Source: Cunninghamia lanceolata (taxonomy: Eukaryota > Streptophyta > Pinopsida > Cupressales > Cupressaceae). Taken from it: a stretch of 64,000 nucleotides of DNA. Shown in pieces: positions 47,500 to 59,688 of this stretch (position 1 is the stretch's first letter; every line of letters starts with the position of its first letter). The translations under genes and the position numbers were made by a program. The stretch lies in assembly GCA_027924645.1 (NCBI GenBank), contig BSBN01000334.1, positions 3,038,001-3,102,000 on the forward strand. The letters are read 5' to 3'. The notes under the pieces are model-generated. The model was not told the origin of the DNA and made no database searches. It worked only from the letters and a program-made list of their open reading frames with translations.

Positions 47500-48585
47500 C
47501 TATTCCCTCATTTCATTCAATTCCATTAGTTGTTCTAGCCTTTCCTCCATTGGTTCTGGGACATCCCAATCCTCAAGGAGAATAAACTTAGACACTGGAA
47601 GCAGGTTGTGTATCGAAAGTTTGGCATGAGTTCCATACACTAGTTCAAATGGTGATTTGCCAATTACTTTCTTTACTGTGATCCTATCAGCCCATAGTGC
47701 TAATCTCAACTTAGAATCCCAAGTTTTCTTGTTGTTATCCAACATTCTTTTTATAATCTTCAAGATACTTTTATTGTTGGACTTAGCTTGCCCATTACCT
47801 TGTGGGTGGTAAGGAGAAGAATATGAAATCGTAATGCCATAAGATTTACAAAAAGTTTTAAACTCATCCAATCTAAAACACATTCCATTGTCAGTTATAA
47901 GCCTCAAAGGTACCCCAAATCTAGTTAAAATGTTTTCCAATAGGAAGTTGATCACAACCTTGTTGGTTGCTTGTTTAGTGGGCACTACTTCTACCCATTT
48001 CATGAAATAGTTGGTGACCACCAATATCCATCTGTGGCCACCACTTGATTTTTCCATAATTTCTCCTATAAAGTCAATTCCCCATTGGTGAAACGAGGCA
48101 TCAACTTGCATAGGTCTCAAGGGTAATGCCCCTTGATATTTTAGCTTTCCTAAGAATCTTTGACACGCCTCACACTTCCTGGTAAAACTGTAGGCATCAT
48201 TGAAAACGTTGGGCCAATAGTATCCATCCCTTAATATCTTGTGTGCTGTGGTTTTAGCTGAGAAATGGCCACCACACACTCCCTGATGCATCTCTTTTAA
48301 GGTAGATTTTGCTTGTTCTTCATCTAGACAAAACAATAAGATACCATCATTATGTTTCCAAAAAAGATCTCCTTCTATAAGCACATATCTAGAAGCATGC
48401 AATTTTAGGGTTCTTTTCTTATTTTCATCAAATCCGTTAGGGCATTTCATGTGCTTGAGGTAATACACTATGTCAGCATACCAAGGAGTTTTCTTAATAC
48501 TTGTTACCATGTCTTCTTCATTTTCAATATTACATACTTGGGTAGCCTCAAGATTTGTTTCAGTCATCAATTTTACTAACCCTTG
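47500..48585 (-). pseudogene. Integrase domain of element G pol
   Basis: Open for 356 codons (48,570-47,500). It has the N-terminal zinc-binding HHCC (residues H95, H102, C133, C136, in HQGVCGGHF and RKCEACQRF), then the catalytic core with WGIDFIGE (D166) and ITDNGMCF (D227). The third acidic residue is replaced: NGQAKSNNKS has Lys263 (codon 47,784-47,782) where Glu is expected. The C-terminal part includes SPFELVYG, typical of Ty3/gypsy integrases, and ends at LMELNEMRE. No chromodomain is seen. Inactive as encoded. A small frame change near 48,610-48,620 separates it from the RNase H. Confidence 0.88.
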
Positions 48586-48599
48586 TCCCCTTACTAGTT

Positions 48600-48917
48600 T
48601 TGTGATTTGAATTTCTATATATCAAATTCCTAAAGTCGATTTATCCACCTACATCTCTTCTCAGTTACCTCATTCTACATGAACACATCTTTGACTGCTG
48701 CATTTGGTACATAAGCTATCACCTTAGCCCCAACCAGGTAAGGTCTAAATGCCTTGACTGCTTTCACCAATGCATAAGCTTGCTTTTCTTTGATATCATA
48801 GTTAAGTTCTATATGTTGGAGTGATTTACTAAAAAAAGAAATAGGCTGCTCATGGCCTTCATGATTCTTTTGTAACATAACTGCTACTACTGTATGAAAA
48901 GATGAAAAGGAAAAGAT
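48600..48917 (-). pseudogene. Native (Ty3-type) RNase H domain of element G pol
   Basis: Follows the reverse transcriptase in the usual place. Reads VVAVMLQKNHEGHEQPISFF, SKSLQHIELNYDIKEKQAYA and GAKVIAYVPNAAVKDVF. Stops TAG lie at each end (48,916 region and after KDVFM) and another TAG after NRL. The expected second conserved histidine/aspartate region (usually TDH) reads YVPNAA, so key residues are degraded. This is the second RNase H of the polyprotein; the other lies before the reverse transcriptase. Confidence 0.75.
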
Positions 48918-49886
48918 CTAGAAAGGTTTACTAAAATTGGGAGACTTTAGCACTAGAGCTTCTTTAATTTCTCTTTTTATGGATGCAAAAGCTTCTATGC
49001 ATTCATATGTCCAATTAACCTTTGCATTTTTCTTCAACATTCTTGATATAGGGTTAATTATTTCTGCAAAGTTCGGTATAAACCTTCTCACAAAGTTTAT
49101 TTGTCCAAAGAATGATTGTATAGCCTTGACTATCTTTGGGATAGGAACTTTGTCTATTGCCTCTATTCTCTCAGGATCAATCCTAACTCTATCTTTGGAT
49201 ACTATGTGCCCAAGTAATTTCCCCTCTGAAACTGCAAATTTGCATTTTTTGGGGTTCAAGGAAACACCATATTCTAATGCTCTGATAAATATCTTCTCAA
49301 GGTGATTCACATGATCCTCGGCCTTTTTCAAGTATGCAGTAATGTCATCCTAATATAGAGCCATGATATCATTTATTAGACCTACAAAGGCGACATCCAT
49401 TGCCCTCTAGAATGTAGCTCCAGTGTTTGTAAGGCCGAATGGCATCCTCACATATATATATGTTCCCCATGGGGTTGTAAAGGTTGTCTTGTACTGTTCA
49501 GACTCTTTAACCTTCACCTGGTTATAACTAGAGAAACCATACATCATGGATAACAATTCACATCCAGTAACCCTCTGCAACAAAATTTCCACGTTAGCCA
49601 ATGGATAATTATCTTCGAGGGAGGATATATTCAAGTTTCTAAAATCTACACAAAGTCTAATATCCCCATTGTTCTTCCTAACAAGTACTAAATTTGAAAC
49701 CTAGGATGAATGCCTAATTGGTTTTATGATGCTAGCCTCCCTGAGTTTCATGAGTTCTTCATACATCTTTGGTTCTAACACAGGGTTAATAGGTCTATGC
49801 TTTTGTCTATAAGGCTTAGCATCTGGTTTTAGAGGGATTTCATGCTAGAACAAATCTTCCCTATAAGCTTTAAGATCATCATAGGA
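48918..49886 (-). pseudogene. Reverse transcriptase domain of element G pol
   Basis: Minus strand. Fingers/palm motifs include IRLCVDFRNLN, DNYPLANVEILLQRV, TPWGTYIYVRMPFGLTN and the catalytic region Y-stop-DDIT (TAG at 49,350-49,352), then LNPKKCKF, LLGHIVS and IQSFFGQINFVRRFIPNFAE. Stops between 49,887 and 48,918 are all TAG: after HVFA, EDLF, HSS, ATF and ALY, plus one after SKPF. No frameshift is needed across this part. The DD pair is intact but the third residue of the YxDD box is a stop. Confidence 0.85.
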
Positions 49887-51542
49887 CTAGGCGAATACAT
49901 GTCTATATTTTCTCAATAATGTAATTAACATTCTTTTAATTGCAGGGGTTATCTTCTTTCTAATGTAGACCTTTTTAGATGATAATTCAGTTCCCAAATT
50001 TATTTCTTCCACATCATCCTCTTTTATTGTTACTTTTTTGGTAATGGATCGATCATTCACATCAAAAACTCTCTCTAATGCTACCAAACCCTTTGGAATT
50101 TTATTAGTTTTAAGTTGGACAATTTCTTTCCCAAATAAAGTCTCTTTGCCATCAATCTCCTGAACAAAAGCATTTGGATCAATCTCTTGATTCTCATACT
50201 GATCTATACAATGCAAAAATTTGAGTAAATCAACATCATTATCAAAAACCTGCCAGTTATATATGTTGTCTAGGATAGTTGGTCTAGTTTTGGACTCAAC
50301 TTCTGAAATACCTATCAAGGTAATGTCATCCCTCTTCAGAGCTATGTTTGCAAGGAAGTCAACCATTATATTTTTTGGCCTATCTATCCATCTTATTGAA
50401 AAAGCATCAAACAATTCTATATCATCCAGGACTGCATTTCTATATTGTTTCAATCTTTTGTTTTTTGAGGAATATTTACCTTTGACTTGTGAAATAATCA
50501 ATTCAGAATCTCCATACACTGCTAACAATTTGATTTTGTGTTTTCTAGCAATGTTTAGCCCAATTAAAAGTGCTTCATATTTGGCTATGTTATTTGTGCA
50601 CTCAAAATTTAGAGAAAACGAATATTTGAATGTTTTTCCTAATGGTGATATAAACAATACCCCAGATCCATTTCCTACCTTACTACATGAGCCATCGAAA
50701 TACATGGTCCATACTTCATTTTCATCAATTTTGTCTTCGTAGTAAATTGGGTCTGTATTATGCAATTTAGACTGTTCTTCCACCCTGAAAGTACTAAAGT
50801 CTGTGTCACAAAAACAAATCATTTGATTTGGATTAATTTTCTCTGAAATGTCTTCATACCTTGGCTCCCTATAGAGTTTAACTACCTGTGTTCCCAATGG
50901 GATAGTAGCATAAGATAAATCTAATTGCACACTTCCCCCTACCATGGCAGTCCATTGTCTGGATAACAACATTCTATAGTTAGGTGAGATATCTACCACA
51001 GTGATGTCAAATTCATAAGAGGCTTCAGGATGAGATGCTAATTTTATCTCAACACCTTTCATGATTCCAACAACATGGACAGATCTGTTATCCATTGCAT
51101 AACATTTACCGAATGTAGTATCCACCCACATTCCTAACTCTTTCATAATAGCCATGGGCATTATGTTTACTGTTGCTCCTAAATCAAGCATACAATTCTT
51201 GACTAATTTGTTGTTTATTAGCAAGGTAATATAGAATGGATCTACTTGAGATGGATTTTTCATTAATGTTTCACCCAGGGATACCTCAGGTATTTTGATA
51301 GATTCTTGTTGCATATTTATTTTAGGACTATGTTGTTCGGATCCTTTGTCTGATACATTTGATATCATCTTCACCACTATATTTTTATATTTTTCCATCT
51401 TCATCATTTCTAGAAGTGGCACAGATATTTTTATTTGAGAAACAAATTGAGCAATATCAAATGAGGGATTTAGTTCCAACCTATCAACTTTTGTTTGCCC
51501 CTTTTCCTCAGTTTTTGTGCTATCCTTCTTTTTTTTGGTGTA
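49887..51542 (-). pseudogene. Protease plus extra plant/archaeal-type RNase H of element G pol, upstream of reverse transcriptase
   Basis: The longest intact piece of G: 530 codons from 51,479 (frame open from 51,542). Residues 85-190 are a retropepsin: YITLLINN, then MLDLGATVNIMP with Asp99-Leu-Gly where Asp-Ser/Thr-Gly is expected, a flap region and YRMLLSRQW. Residues 256-382 are a complete RNase H of the type with WTMYFDGSCSKVGNGSG (D262), TNNIAKYEALLIGL (Lys300 at the catalytic Glu position, codon 50,582-50,580), VYGDSELIISQVKG (D324) and MVDFLANIAL (D374). Residues 383-530 form a linker ending LLRKYRHVFA, the usual lead-in to Ty3/gypsy reverse transcriptase. The second RNase H of Tat-lineage elements is usually described after the native RNase H; here it precedes the reverse transcriptase. 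Confidence 0.87.
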
Positions 51543-53921
51543 TCAAAAGGATGTGTATCATGAGGTGTTTTCTTAGCTTTACTTTTATCATTTTTACCAG
51601 AAGTCTGATTTTTTATAAATATACTTCTGGGAATTCCTTGTTCAGCATTTACTATTTTGTTTCTTAGATTATAGCTATTTTTGGCTTGTGCTACCACAGC
51701 TAATGTTAAGGCTCTTCTGTCTTCCTTAGATGGTTTTCACCAATTGTAACTTTGTGTTGCATTGAGGTCATATACATAATTTCCTAAGTCTTCTCCATGG
51801 TCAGAAAATACTTCTTGTCCTCCTATGTTCACATTATATTTTTGTGCTCCTACATCATATTCATACCCTGCTTCCTCGTCAGACGAATAATCTTCTTCAA
51901 TAGTGAAAGGTGTGATACCCAATATATTTATAGTATGATGATCCATCTCAAGGTTACAAGATACCTCATATTTTTGTATTGATTGTGCTACCACACAATA
52001 ATTAGGAGAGTGTGGTAAATTACAGGGCATACACCATGGATTATTTTCTATCACATGGACTCCACTTTTCTTCAAAGGGTCAAGGGTGTCTTTTCCATAG
52101 TTATGTCTACTGTTAGTATCAACGGGCTTTCCATCTTTCCAATTCATATGATATGGCATATCATGGAGTCTTGGTCTTTCATTCTTATGTGAGTATTCTT
52201 TCTTGTTTGCAGGAGGATTAGGATTTTGAGGAACTCTTATATTGTCTCTTTTTCTGATCATCCCAGCAGCCTTTTTATTGTGTTCAATGGTGAGAGCCAT
52301 TTTTTGTGCTTCTGCCAAGGTTCTAGGACTTTTGCCCCTGAGTTCATAACTTGTCTTCGGGTCAAATGCTTTCAAGTATATGCTAAGGGCTGCTTGGTTG
52401 TTCAATTTGGATTCTTGTGGGACCTTGTTATACAGTTTAGTGAATCGCAAATTAAAATCATACACCTGTTCATTTTGATATTTTTGAATAGTTATTAGTT
52501 CATGAAGAGCAAATTCTGGGGCACATTGATTTCCAAATTGTTCTAAAAATTGATCATGGAAGTCCCTCAAGGAATATATTGAAGCATCTGGTAATCTATT
52601 TACCCAGTCTCTTGCTTCATTAATAAGAGATATCATAAACAGTTTCATTTTTATATCTTCATATTCATTACCAATATCCTGTATAAAAGCATTGAATCGT
52701 TTGATATGTTCTTTAGCAGTCAATTCACTGCTTCCTGTAAACTTAGGCACATTGTTCCTCCAACTATTATCCATGGGATAAGGATATAGCTGATATCCAG
52801 TCAAATCAAATTGTCTGGCCATACTCATAGGATTAGGAAGTGGTATATTTGGGTATGGTAGATAATATTGGTATCCAAATGGAGGTTGTGGATACATATT
52901 GGGTTGGGCATATTGTTGATGATAAATACTCTATTGTGGAGGAGGTTGCTGATATTGATTGTTATGTCTATGCCCTAGTGGTGGATGTTGTTGGTGAACA
53001 TTCCCAGTATCTACAGGTGGTCTTTACATTTGCCTATTTTGTAGAGGAGGATTATTGTGGGGTGCCATGTTTACATTTTGATGGTGAGGTGGAATATGGT
53101 GATGACCAGGTGGTGGATAAGGATTAGCTATATGCTGAGATGGGTTGTGTGCATTGGATGGTCTTAGATTTTGAGGTGGAACATTTTGTTGGGCATGGCT
53201 AACATGTGTTGTTGTTGAAGTATGTGAACTACTTGCATTTTTATGTAATCCCATTTGATTGCTTATTTGAACATGTCCACCCTACCTATGGGGAGGCACA
53301 TACTTTGAACTGGTTACATTAGTTCTAGATATTATTTTTTGTAGTTCTTGTTTCATCTTTACTTCCTCTTCTTTCAATCTAGCCAACTCAATTTTTTCCT
53401 GTAATCTAAGCACCTCTTGTTGCATCTGATCCTTAGTTCTCATGTCTTCTGGCTGACAATTATGGATTTGTGTGGATGTTACCTGATCTATGAATTCATC
53501 TTGAGCTTCTTCATCTAGCTGCAATTCAATTTGATTTTGTTATATCTCTCATAATCTGAGCCTAATTTTCAAGCTATTCCTGAAGAGTAGGTCTGTACTG
53601 GGCGAGGATATCATCAGATCTGTTATGATCGGCCTAAGTACACTAATTGTTGGATTGGAATTTATTTGATTCATGAAAGGGATTAAAACTATTATGCATT
53701 GTTATTGGTTGTTCTGAGGTATTCTCTAGAGAAATTTGGTTATTAGCACTACGAGACTGACTTGATATCCTAGTTTTCTTAGTAGGAGCCCTTAAAGGTG
53801 GGGATGATTGTAGTTTTTTACCATCATCTTTAGATCTCCTACCATCCATTATGACACTTTTATTAGAAAACCAATTTGAGTTTTGTGTATAGTCCCCACC
53901 TCTATTTTGAGGATTAATCAA
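51470..53921 (-). pseudogene. gag of element G
   Basis: Minus strand. Leader segment 53,921-53,643 is basic and Asn/Ser-rich; 53,524-53,282 is a short coiled coil (LRLQEKIELARLKEEEVKMK); 53,254 to about 52,790 is Pro/His/Gln-rich; then the capsid domain (about 52,770-52,250: VPKFTGSSELTAKEHIKRFN, MISLINEARDWVNRLP, FLEQFGNQ). A Cys-containing segment (NNPWCMPCNLPHSPNYC, about 52,010) stands where a zinc knuckle might be; an acidic stretch and a Lys-rich tail follow. Stops are mostly TAG (two near 53,640, two near 53,570, 53,280, 52,930), with one TAA and one TGA. The frame overlaps pol by 73 bases in a -1 relation. The start codon is not certain because element C sits in the leader. Confidence 0.78.
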
Positions 53922-53937
53922 TCTTCTGGGTTTTTCC

Positions 53938-55175
53938 TGTTGATAACTAAGAGGGGGGGTGAATCAGTTATCCTAAACTTGCTTCCAATTCAAACACTTA
54001 AATCCACTTTGTTATTCAATAGTATAGCAATTAATCATTCATGAAAGCATAAAGCATAAACACCAGAGCAGATACACATCAACACATGAGACACCAAGAT
54101 TTTGACGTGGAAAACCCAATTAAGGGAAAAACCACGGGGTGATTAACCCAAGGATTATTCTCTATTAGAAGAATAAGAAAAATAGATGGCACATGCCAAT
54201 TAGGGCTCACTGCCTGAGAACATTCCTTACAAGAGGCACACTGCCTACAAGAGACACACTATCTACAATGTAATCAAGTATCACAAACTTGAACTGGAGA
54301 TTGACATCTTTACCATGTCTAGATCAGTTCCATTTAAGCCCAAAAACTCCTGCTCTACCTTTCACACTTCTCTTCGCTATATCACTCTCATCATCGTAAG
54401 ACACACTTCAAAATGAATTCAAAAACCCTTATTTATACAAGGCATCAACTTAGGAACAATCATCTAAGTTGGCAAACACCTACAAGATCATTCGCAAGAC
54501 GTGTAATACATCCGGTCGGCCAGTCTTAAGAAGAACACCAATATTCATGGTTATTCTTCGAATGCAAACTCTAACTTCAATGTGGACCACCAATAAGAAT
54601 AGAACACAATCCAAAGATCACCAAAACCTTTCCTGAGTCATCAAGAACATCCGCACTTTATCAGCTTACTCGAATTCTTCTATTCTTCATCTAGAACTTC
54701 AAGAACACAATCTATCATCACTGTCATAATGAAAAAGATACTTCCAGACCTCCAAACCATGAACAAATCTGGTTGTCACTTCACACAAACTTCTTCAACA
54801 CTCTCTCCAATCCACAGAATGAGATAATGTAATTCCAGAGCTCACCAGACCAATCTGTGACACTCTGTCACCACTGAATGTCTGCCGAAACCGGTTCTAC
54901 TTGAGCAAACATAACTTCTTCAGATCTTCATGCAGACCTCTAAAATTTTAATTGGAACATCTCAAGACTCATATCTACAAACCCTTTAAACCACATCCTT
55001 TGATCCTCAACCTATTGAGTACTTTTGCCTTCTTCTCATCATTGTTCTTCATTGTTCCTGATGGAGACTAATTTCCTCAATAACCTCAATACGCAACTCA
55101 TCCAATCCTTCTTCTCAATGCAATATGAGTATGTTGACATCAATGACAATACTGGTTAACCTCATACTTGCAACA
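53938..55175 (-). repeat. 3' LTR of element C (1,238 bp)
   Basis: Collinear with 59,689-60,860. Holds TATAAATA on the minus strand (plus 54,430-54,437), conserved at 60,181-60,188 in the other LTR, as the likely TATA box. No gene. Confidence 0.95.
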
Positions 55176-55479
55176 ATCTCCCCCTTTGTCATTCATGGCA
55201 ACATATGATGTGAAAAACCATCAAGACAAGAACTTCTCCTTTCAGCAACAACTCTTCACATGTCTTCTCTTCCTTTACTGCTCCCCCTTTGATCATCAAC
55301 CACTTTTTTTTCACATGTCTTCTCTCCCCCTTTGACATCAATGGTAAAGGGCTCATACTTGCAATTCTAACACATTAGAATCATACCAGCTGCTCCCCTT
55401 TAGTAGTAGCTCCCCATCATCAATCCAGATCACAAGATATGACTGTGATATCCATCGGACTGATGCACATTAGTGCATC
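55176..55479 (-). other. 3' untranslated region of element C with three polypurine-tract-like motifs
   Basis: Minus strand: TGTCAAAGGGGGAGAGAAG (near 55,335), GATCAAAGGGGGAGCAG (near 55,285) and GACAAAGGGGGAGAT abutting the LTR (55,176-55,190). The three share AAAGGGGGAG. Only the last is in the canonical position. Confidence 0.75.
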
Positions 55480-58400
55480 CTAGTTCATCACTGGAGGGGC
55501 CATGACCCCTAACTCCTCCCTGAGATACTCAAAAGAGTCCTTGGGAAGAGGTTTGGTAAAAATATCTGCAAGATGATCCTTGGAGGGCACATACTCCAAT
55601 CTGACTTCACCCTTGTTCACTTGCTCTCTCAGAAAGTGAAATTTGATAGATATATGCTTGGTCTTAGAATGTAACACCGGATTCTTAGAAATATTTATTG
55701 CACTAGAATTATCACAAAAAATTGTGATAGGCTCCTCATATTCTATTTGAATATCTCTTAGCATTTACTTCATCCACAAAAGTTGGGTGCAACTTGCTGC
55801 TACTGCAATGTATTCAGCTTCAATTTTAGACAGGGATATTGCTTCTTGTTTCTTGCTTAGCCAAGAAACCAACCTTTTTAACAAAAAGAATGCTCCTCCA
55901 CTTGTACTCTTCCTATCATCCACATCTCCTGCCCAATCTGCATCTGTATATGCATGAAGAGAAAAGTTATGATCTCTAGGATACCATAGACCATACTCAA
56001 CTGTTCCTTTCAAGTACCTAAAACTTCTTTTGATTGCCATGACATTAGATTCTCTAGGATCAACCTAGACTCTTGCCACAAGACCAACAGCCTGCATTAT
56101 ATCTAGTCTAGTTTGAGTGAGATACAATAATCCTCCAATCATTGATCTGTACTTGGTCTAATCTATCTTAGGAGAGTCATCATCTTTTCTCAACTTACAT
56201 CCAGTACCCATGGGAGTGTTCATAGGCTTTGAATCTTCCATTCCAAATTTCTTCAAAAGTTCTTTCACATATTTAGTCTAAGAGATAAAGATTCCTTTCT
56301 CTGTCTGAGCAATTTGCAGACCCAAGAAGAAATTCATTTCACCAAGCATTGACATTTCAAACTCACTTTTCATTTGGTTTGCAAAGATTTTGCACATACT
56401 ATCTCTTCCTCCAAAGATGATATCATCAACAAATACTTCAACAATCAAGATTTTTTCATGATCAATTTTGAAATATAGGTTACTATTAGCAGTACCTTTG
56501 TTGAAACCAATCTTCAAAAGATGTTTGTCCAACCTTTCATACCATGCTCTTGGTGCTTTCTCTAGACCATACAGTGCCTTCTTTAATTTGCAGACCATAT
56601 CACCATGATCAAATAACTGAAATCAATCCAGTTGTTCAATGTACACCTCTTCTTCTAAGTCACCATTCAGGAAGGTAGATTTGACATCCATCTGATATAC
56701 TTTGAAATCTTTGAAGGTAGCAAATGCAAGAAATAGTCTGATTGTTTCAATTCTTACTACCAAAGCAAAGGTTTCCTCAAAATCAATCCCTTCTATTTGA
56801 GAGTAGCCTTTGCAGACTAATCTAGCTTTATTTTTGATTACTTCACCAACTTCATTTAGTTTGTTCCGGAAGACCCATTTTGTTCCAATCACATTCTTGT
56901 TACTAGGTCTAGAAACAAGATCCCAAGTGTAATTTTTCTCAATTTGCATCAACTCTTCCTCCATTGCTTTGGTCCAATTTTCATCATTGCAGGCTTCATT
57001 TATTGTCTTAGGTTCAATCTTTGAAATCAGACAACATTCATCTGAATTTTGAGCAATTTTCCTTCTAGTTTGTACACCTTTGCTTTTGTCACCTATGATC
57101 TGATCTTCAGAGTGGTTCAGTCTTACATACCTTGGAACTTTGGGAGTTTCTTGCACTTCTATTTCTTGATCAGGCTCATTCAGACCTATCTCTTCTTCCT
57201 GATTTACTGGATCAGTTTGAATCTATCTTTCAGGAGAGGATTGAGCTCCTTGAACCAAAACACCATCTTGATCATCTTCATCATACTCATAAAACCTTGA
57301 GGGCTTCTCAATTCCTTCATCAACCTCCACATTTGTACTTTCTATCATCTTTCTCAGTCTCTTATTGTAACACCGGTATTCTTTGCTTTGAGTGGAGTAT
57401 CCCAAGAAAATTTCTTCATCACTTCTAGCATCAAACTTTCCTAGATCTTCATCTCTTTTAATGTAACATTTGCTACCAAATACTTTGAAATATCTCATAG
57501 TAGGAGTGATGCCAAACCAAAGTTCATAAGGAGTCTTACCGGTATTGCTTCTTATTTGAACTTGATTGAGAGTATAGACTGCAGTGCTGACAGCTTCTCT
57601 CCAAAACATCTGGGGAACATTTGCTTCCATCATCATTGTCCTAGATGCTTCCTGGATGGTCCAGTTCTTTCTCTCAACTACTCCATTCTATTGTGGAGTC
57701 CTAGGAACAGACAACTGTCTCTTTATACCATGCTTCTCACAAAAGTCTATGAATTCACCGGATGTGAATTCACCACCTCTATCAGACCTCAGACATTTTA
57801 GTTTTAATCTAGTTTGATTCTCTACCATAGCCTTGAAGATTTTGAACTTCTTAAAAGTTTCTAATTTCTCTTTCAGAAAGGTAACCCACATCATCCGGGA
57901 ATGGTCATCAGTCAGTAACATAAAATATCTATCACCTTGCATACTCTTAATTCCTATCGGACCACATAGATTAGTATGAACTAATTCCAATAATCTGATA
58001 GAGGACTGATCTTTGCTTTTGAATGAGACTCTACTCTGTTTACCTAGCTGACATTCTTTGCACAAACTATTTGTAGGTTTTACCAACTTTGGAAGATCTC
58101 TTACAGCCTGAGTATTGCTTATCTTGATGATGTTATCAAAATTTACATGACACATCCTTCCATGCCATAACCAACTCTGATTAACTTGAACAAACAGACA
58201 ACTTTTATTAGTACCAACTAGATGGAAGATATTACCTTTTGTTTGAGTATCGGATGCAATCTCAGTTCCAGAGCTTTCAAAGATCCTGCATCTTCCATTC
58301 TTGAACTAGAGATCATAGCCTTTGTCCACCAACTAACCAACACTGAGAAGATTGTGCTTCAATCCTTCAACATATAGTACATTACCAGTTTTGTTCTTTC

Positions 58401-59631
58401 CATCAAAAGAGATAGTTCCCCTACCTCTAATTCTACCAACAGAATTGTCACCAAACTTTACCATTCCTCCTTCATACATTTGCAAATCTAAGAACTTGTT
58501 CTTGTCACCTGTCATATGGTGAGAGCATCCACTGTCAATAACCCAATCATCTTTTTCTTCAACTTGGGCAACCAAAGCTCTTTCTACAACCTTATGATTG
58601 ATAGATATTGGATCTTCTTCCTTGATGGCAACAAACACACATTCATTTCTAGATTTGTCTCCTATCTTTGATTCATCATCTATTACTCCTTCATTATCAG
58701 CTTCTTCATGAACATAATAACAATTCTTTTGGAACCTTTGTCTGTTAGAATTTGACCTTGTAGATCTTTCCAGACATCTTGAGGCAATGTGACCAATCTT
58801 ATTGCAGTTGAAGCATTTAAAAGGTAATTTTCCTTCATACTTACCAGATCCTCTTGGTAGTCTTTTTACAATGAGGGCTTCAAGTTGAGCTGTTTCTGCT
58901 TCTTCCTCTTCCATGTCTTTCCTTGCTTGATCATACCATGACAGCTTCCTTGAAGAGTTTTCTCCCAGATCAAATCTTTGTTTGCCTTTCACATAGGCAC
59001 TGGCTTTGAATGCAGATTCAGTCTTGGGGGGATCATCTCCAAACTCGATCATTTCAAATGCAGCCAATTTGCTAGCCAATTGGTCTCTTGTGATAGTTGT
59101 ATGAGCTCTGAATTCATCAATGGTAGCAACCTTGATTTTGTAGGCAGTAGGAAGGGATCTGAGAATTTTGCAAACAATCTCATTTTCATCCAAAACTCCA
59201 CCAGCATTCCTAATTCCACACACCAGCTCATTTACTCTCGGCATAAAGGTAGTGATATTTTCATCATCTCTCATCTTCAATCTTTCAAATTTCCCTTTGA
59301 GACTCTGCAACCTTGCACTCTTAACATACTCGTCTCCTTCGTGCAAAAGTTCTAGTTTAATCCAGATCTCATAGGCAGTTGGTAGGTCAATAACATTTGA
59401 GAGCTCTGAGTCAGTTAATGCGCTTAGAAGAGCTTCTTTGGTCTGCAGATTATTTTCAGCATCTGTGATTTCATTTAGAGTTGTCGGACCACCCTGTGGA
59501 GGTACCTATGCTTTTGTGACCATGGACAAGTATGCTTTTCCCATACACTCCAAGTGACATTTCATGCGACCTTTCCAAAGAGAGAAATTGGTTCCATCAA
59601 ACTTTGGACTATCCTTCTTGTATGACGACAT
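55480..59631 (-). pseudogene. Gag-Pol polyprotein of element C (1,383 codons, one frame, ten stops)
   Basis: From ATG 59,631 (MSSYKKDSPKFDGTNFSLWK) to the stop at 55,480 all domains stay in one frame. Order: copia gag; zinc knuckle CFNCNKIGHIASRC (about residues 273-286); protease DWVIDSGCSHHM (D366, intact); GAG-pre-integrase and HHCC (WLWHGRMCHV, CKECQLGKQ); integrase core with VHTNLCGP, where the first catalytic Asp is Asn (codon 57,972-57,970), RSDRGGEF and GVVERKN intact; reverse transcriptase ([37 protein letters not shown]); RNase H (DADWAGDVDDRKSTSGG, FCDNSSAINISKNP, HIDIKFHFLRE-like end). Internal stops: TAG near 59,509, 58,334, 58,307, 57,689, 57,224, 56,279, 56,160 and 56,070; TGA near 56,624; TAA near 55,766. 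Recently degraded. Confidence 0.93.
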
Positions 59632-59673
59632 CTTGGATCTCCTCAAGCTGTTAAGCTCTTTTTAGAGGAACTT

Positions 59674-59687
59674 GGCTCTAATACCAA
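59674..59687 (-). other. Primer-binding site of element C
   Basis: Minus strand TTGGTATTAGAGCC, one base from the LTR end; a one-base variant (C to T) of the copia initiator tRNA-Met type PBS. Confidence 0.88.
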
Positions 59688-59688
59688 T

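Noticed and set aside
55480..59631. TAG-only interruptions as a sign of stop-codon readthrough or reassignment
   Set aside because: TAGs are scattered through all domains, one TGA and one TAA also occur, and catalytic residues are lost elsewhere. Methylation-linked decay explains it better.
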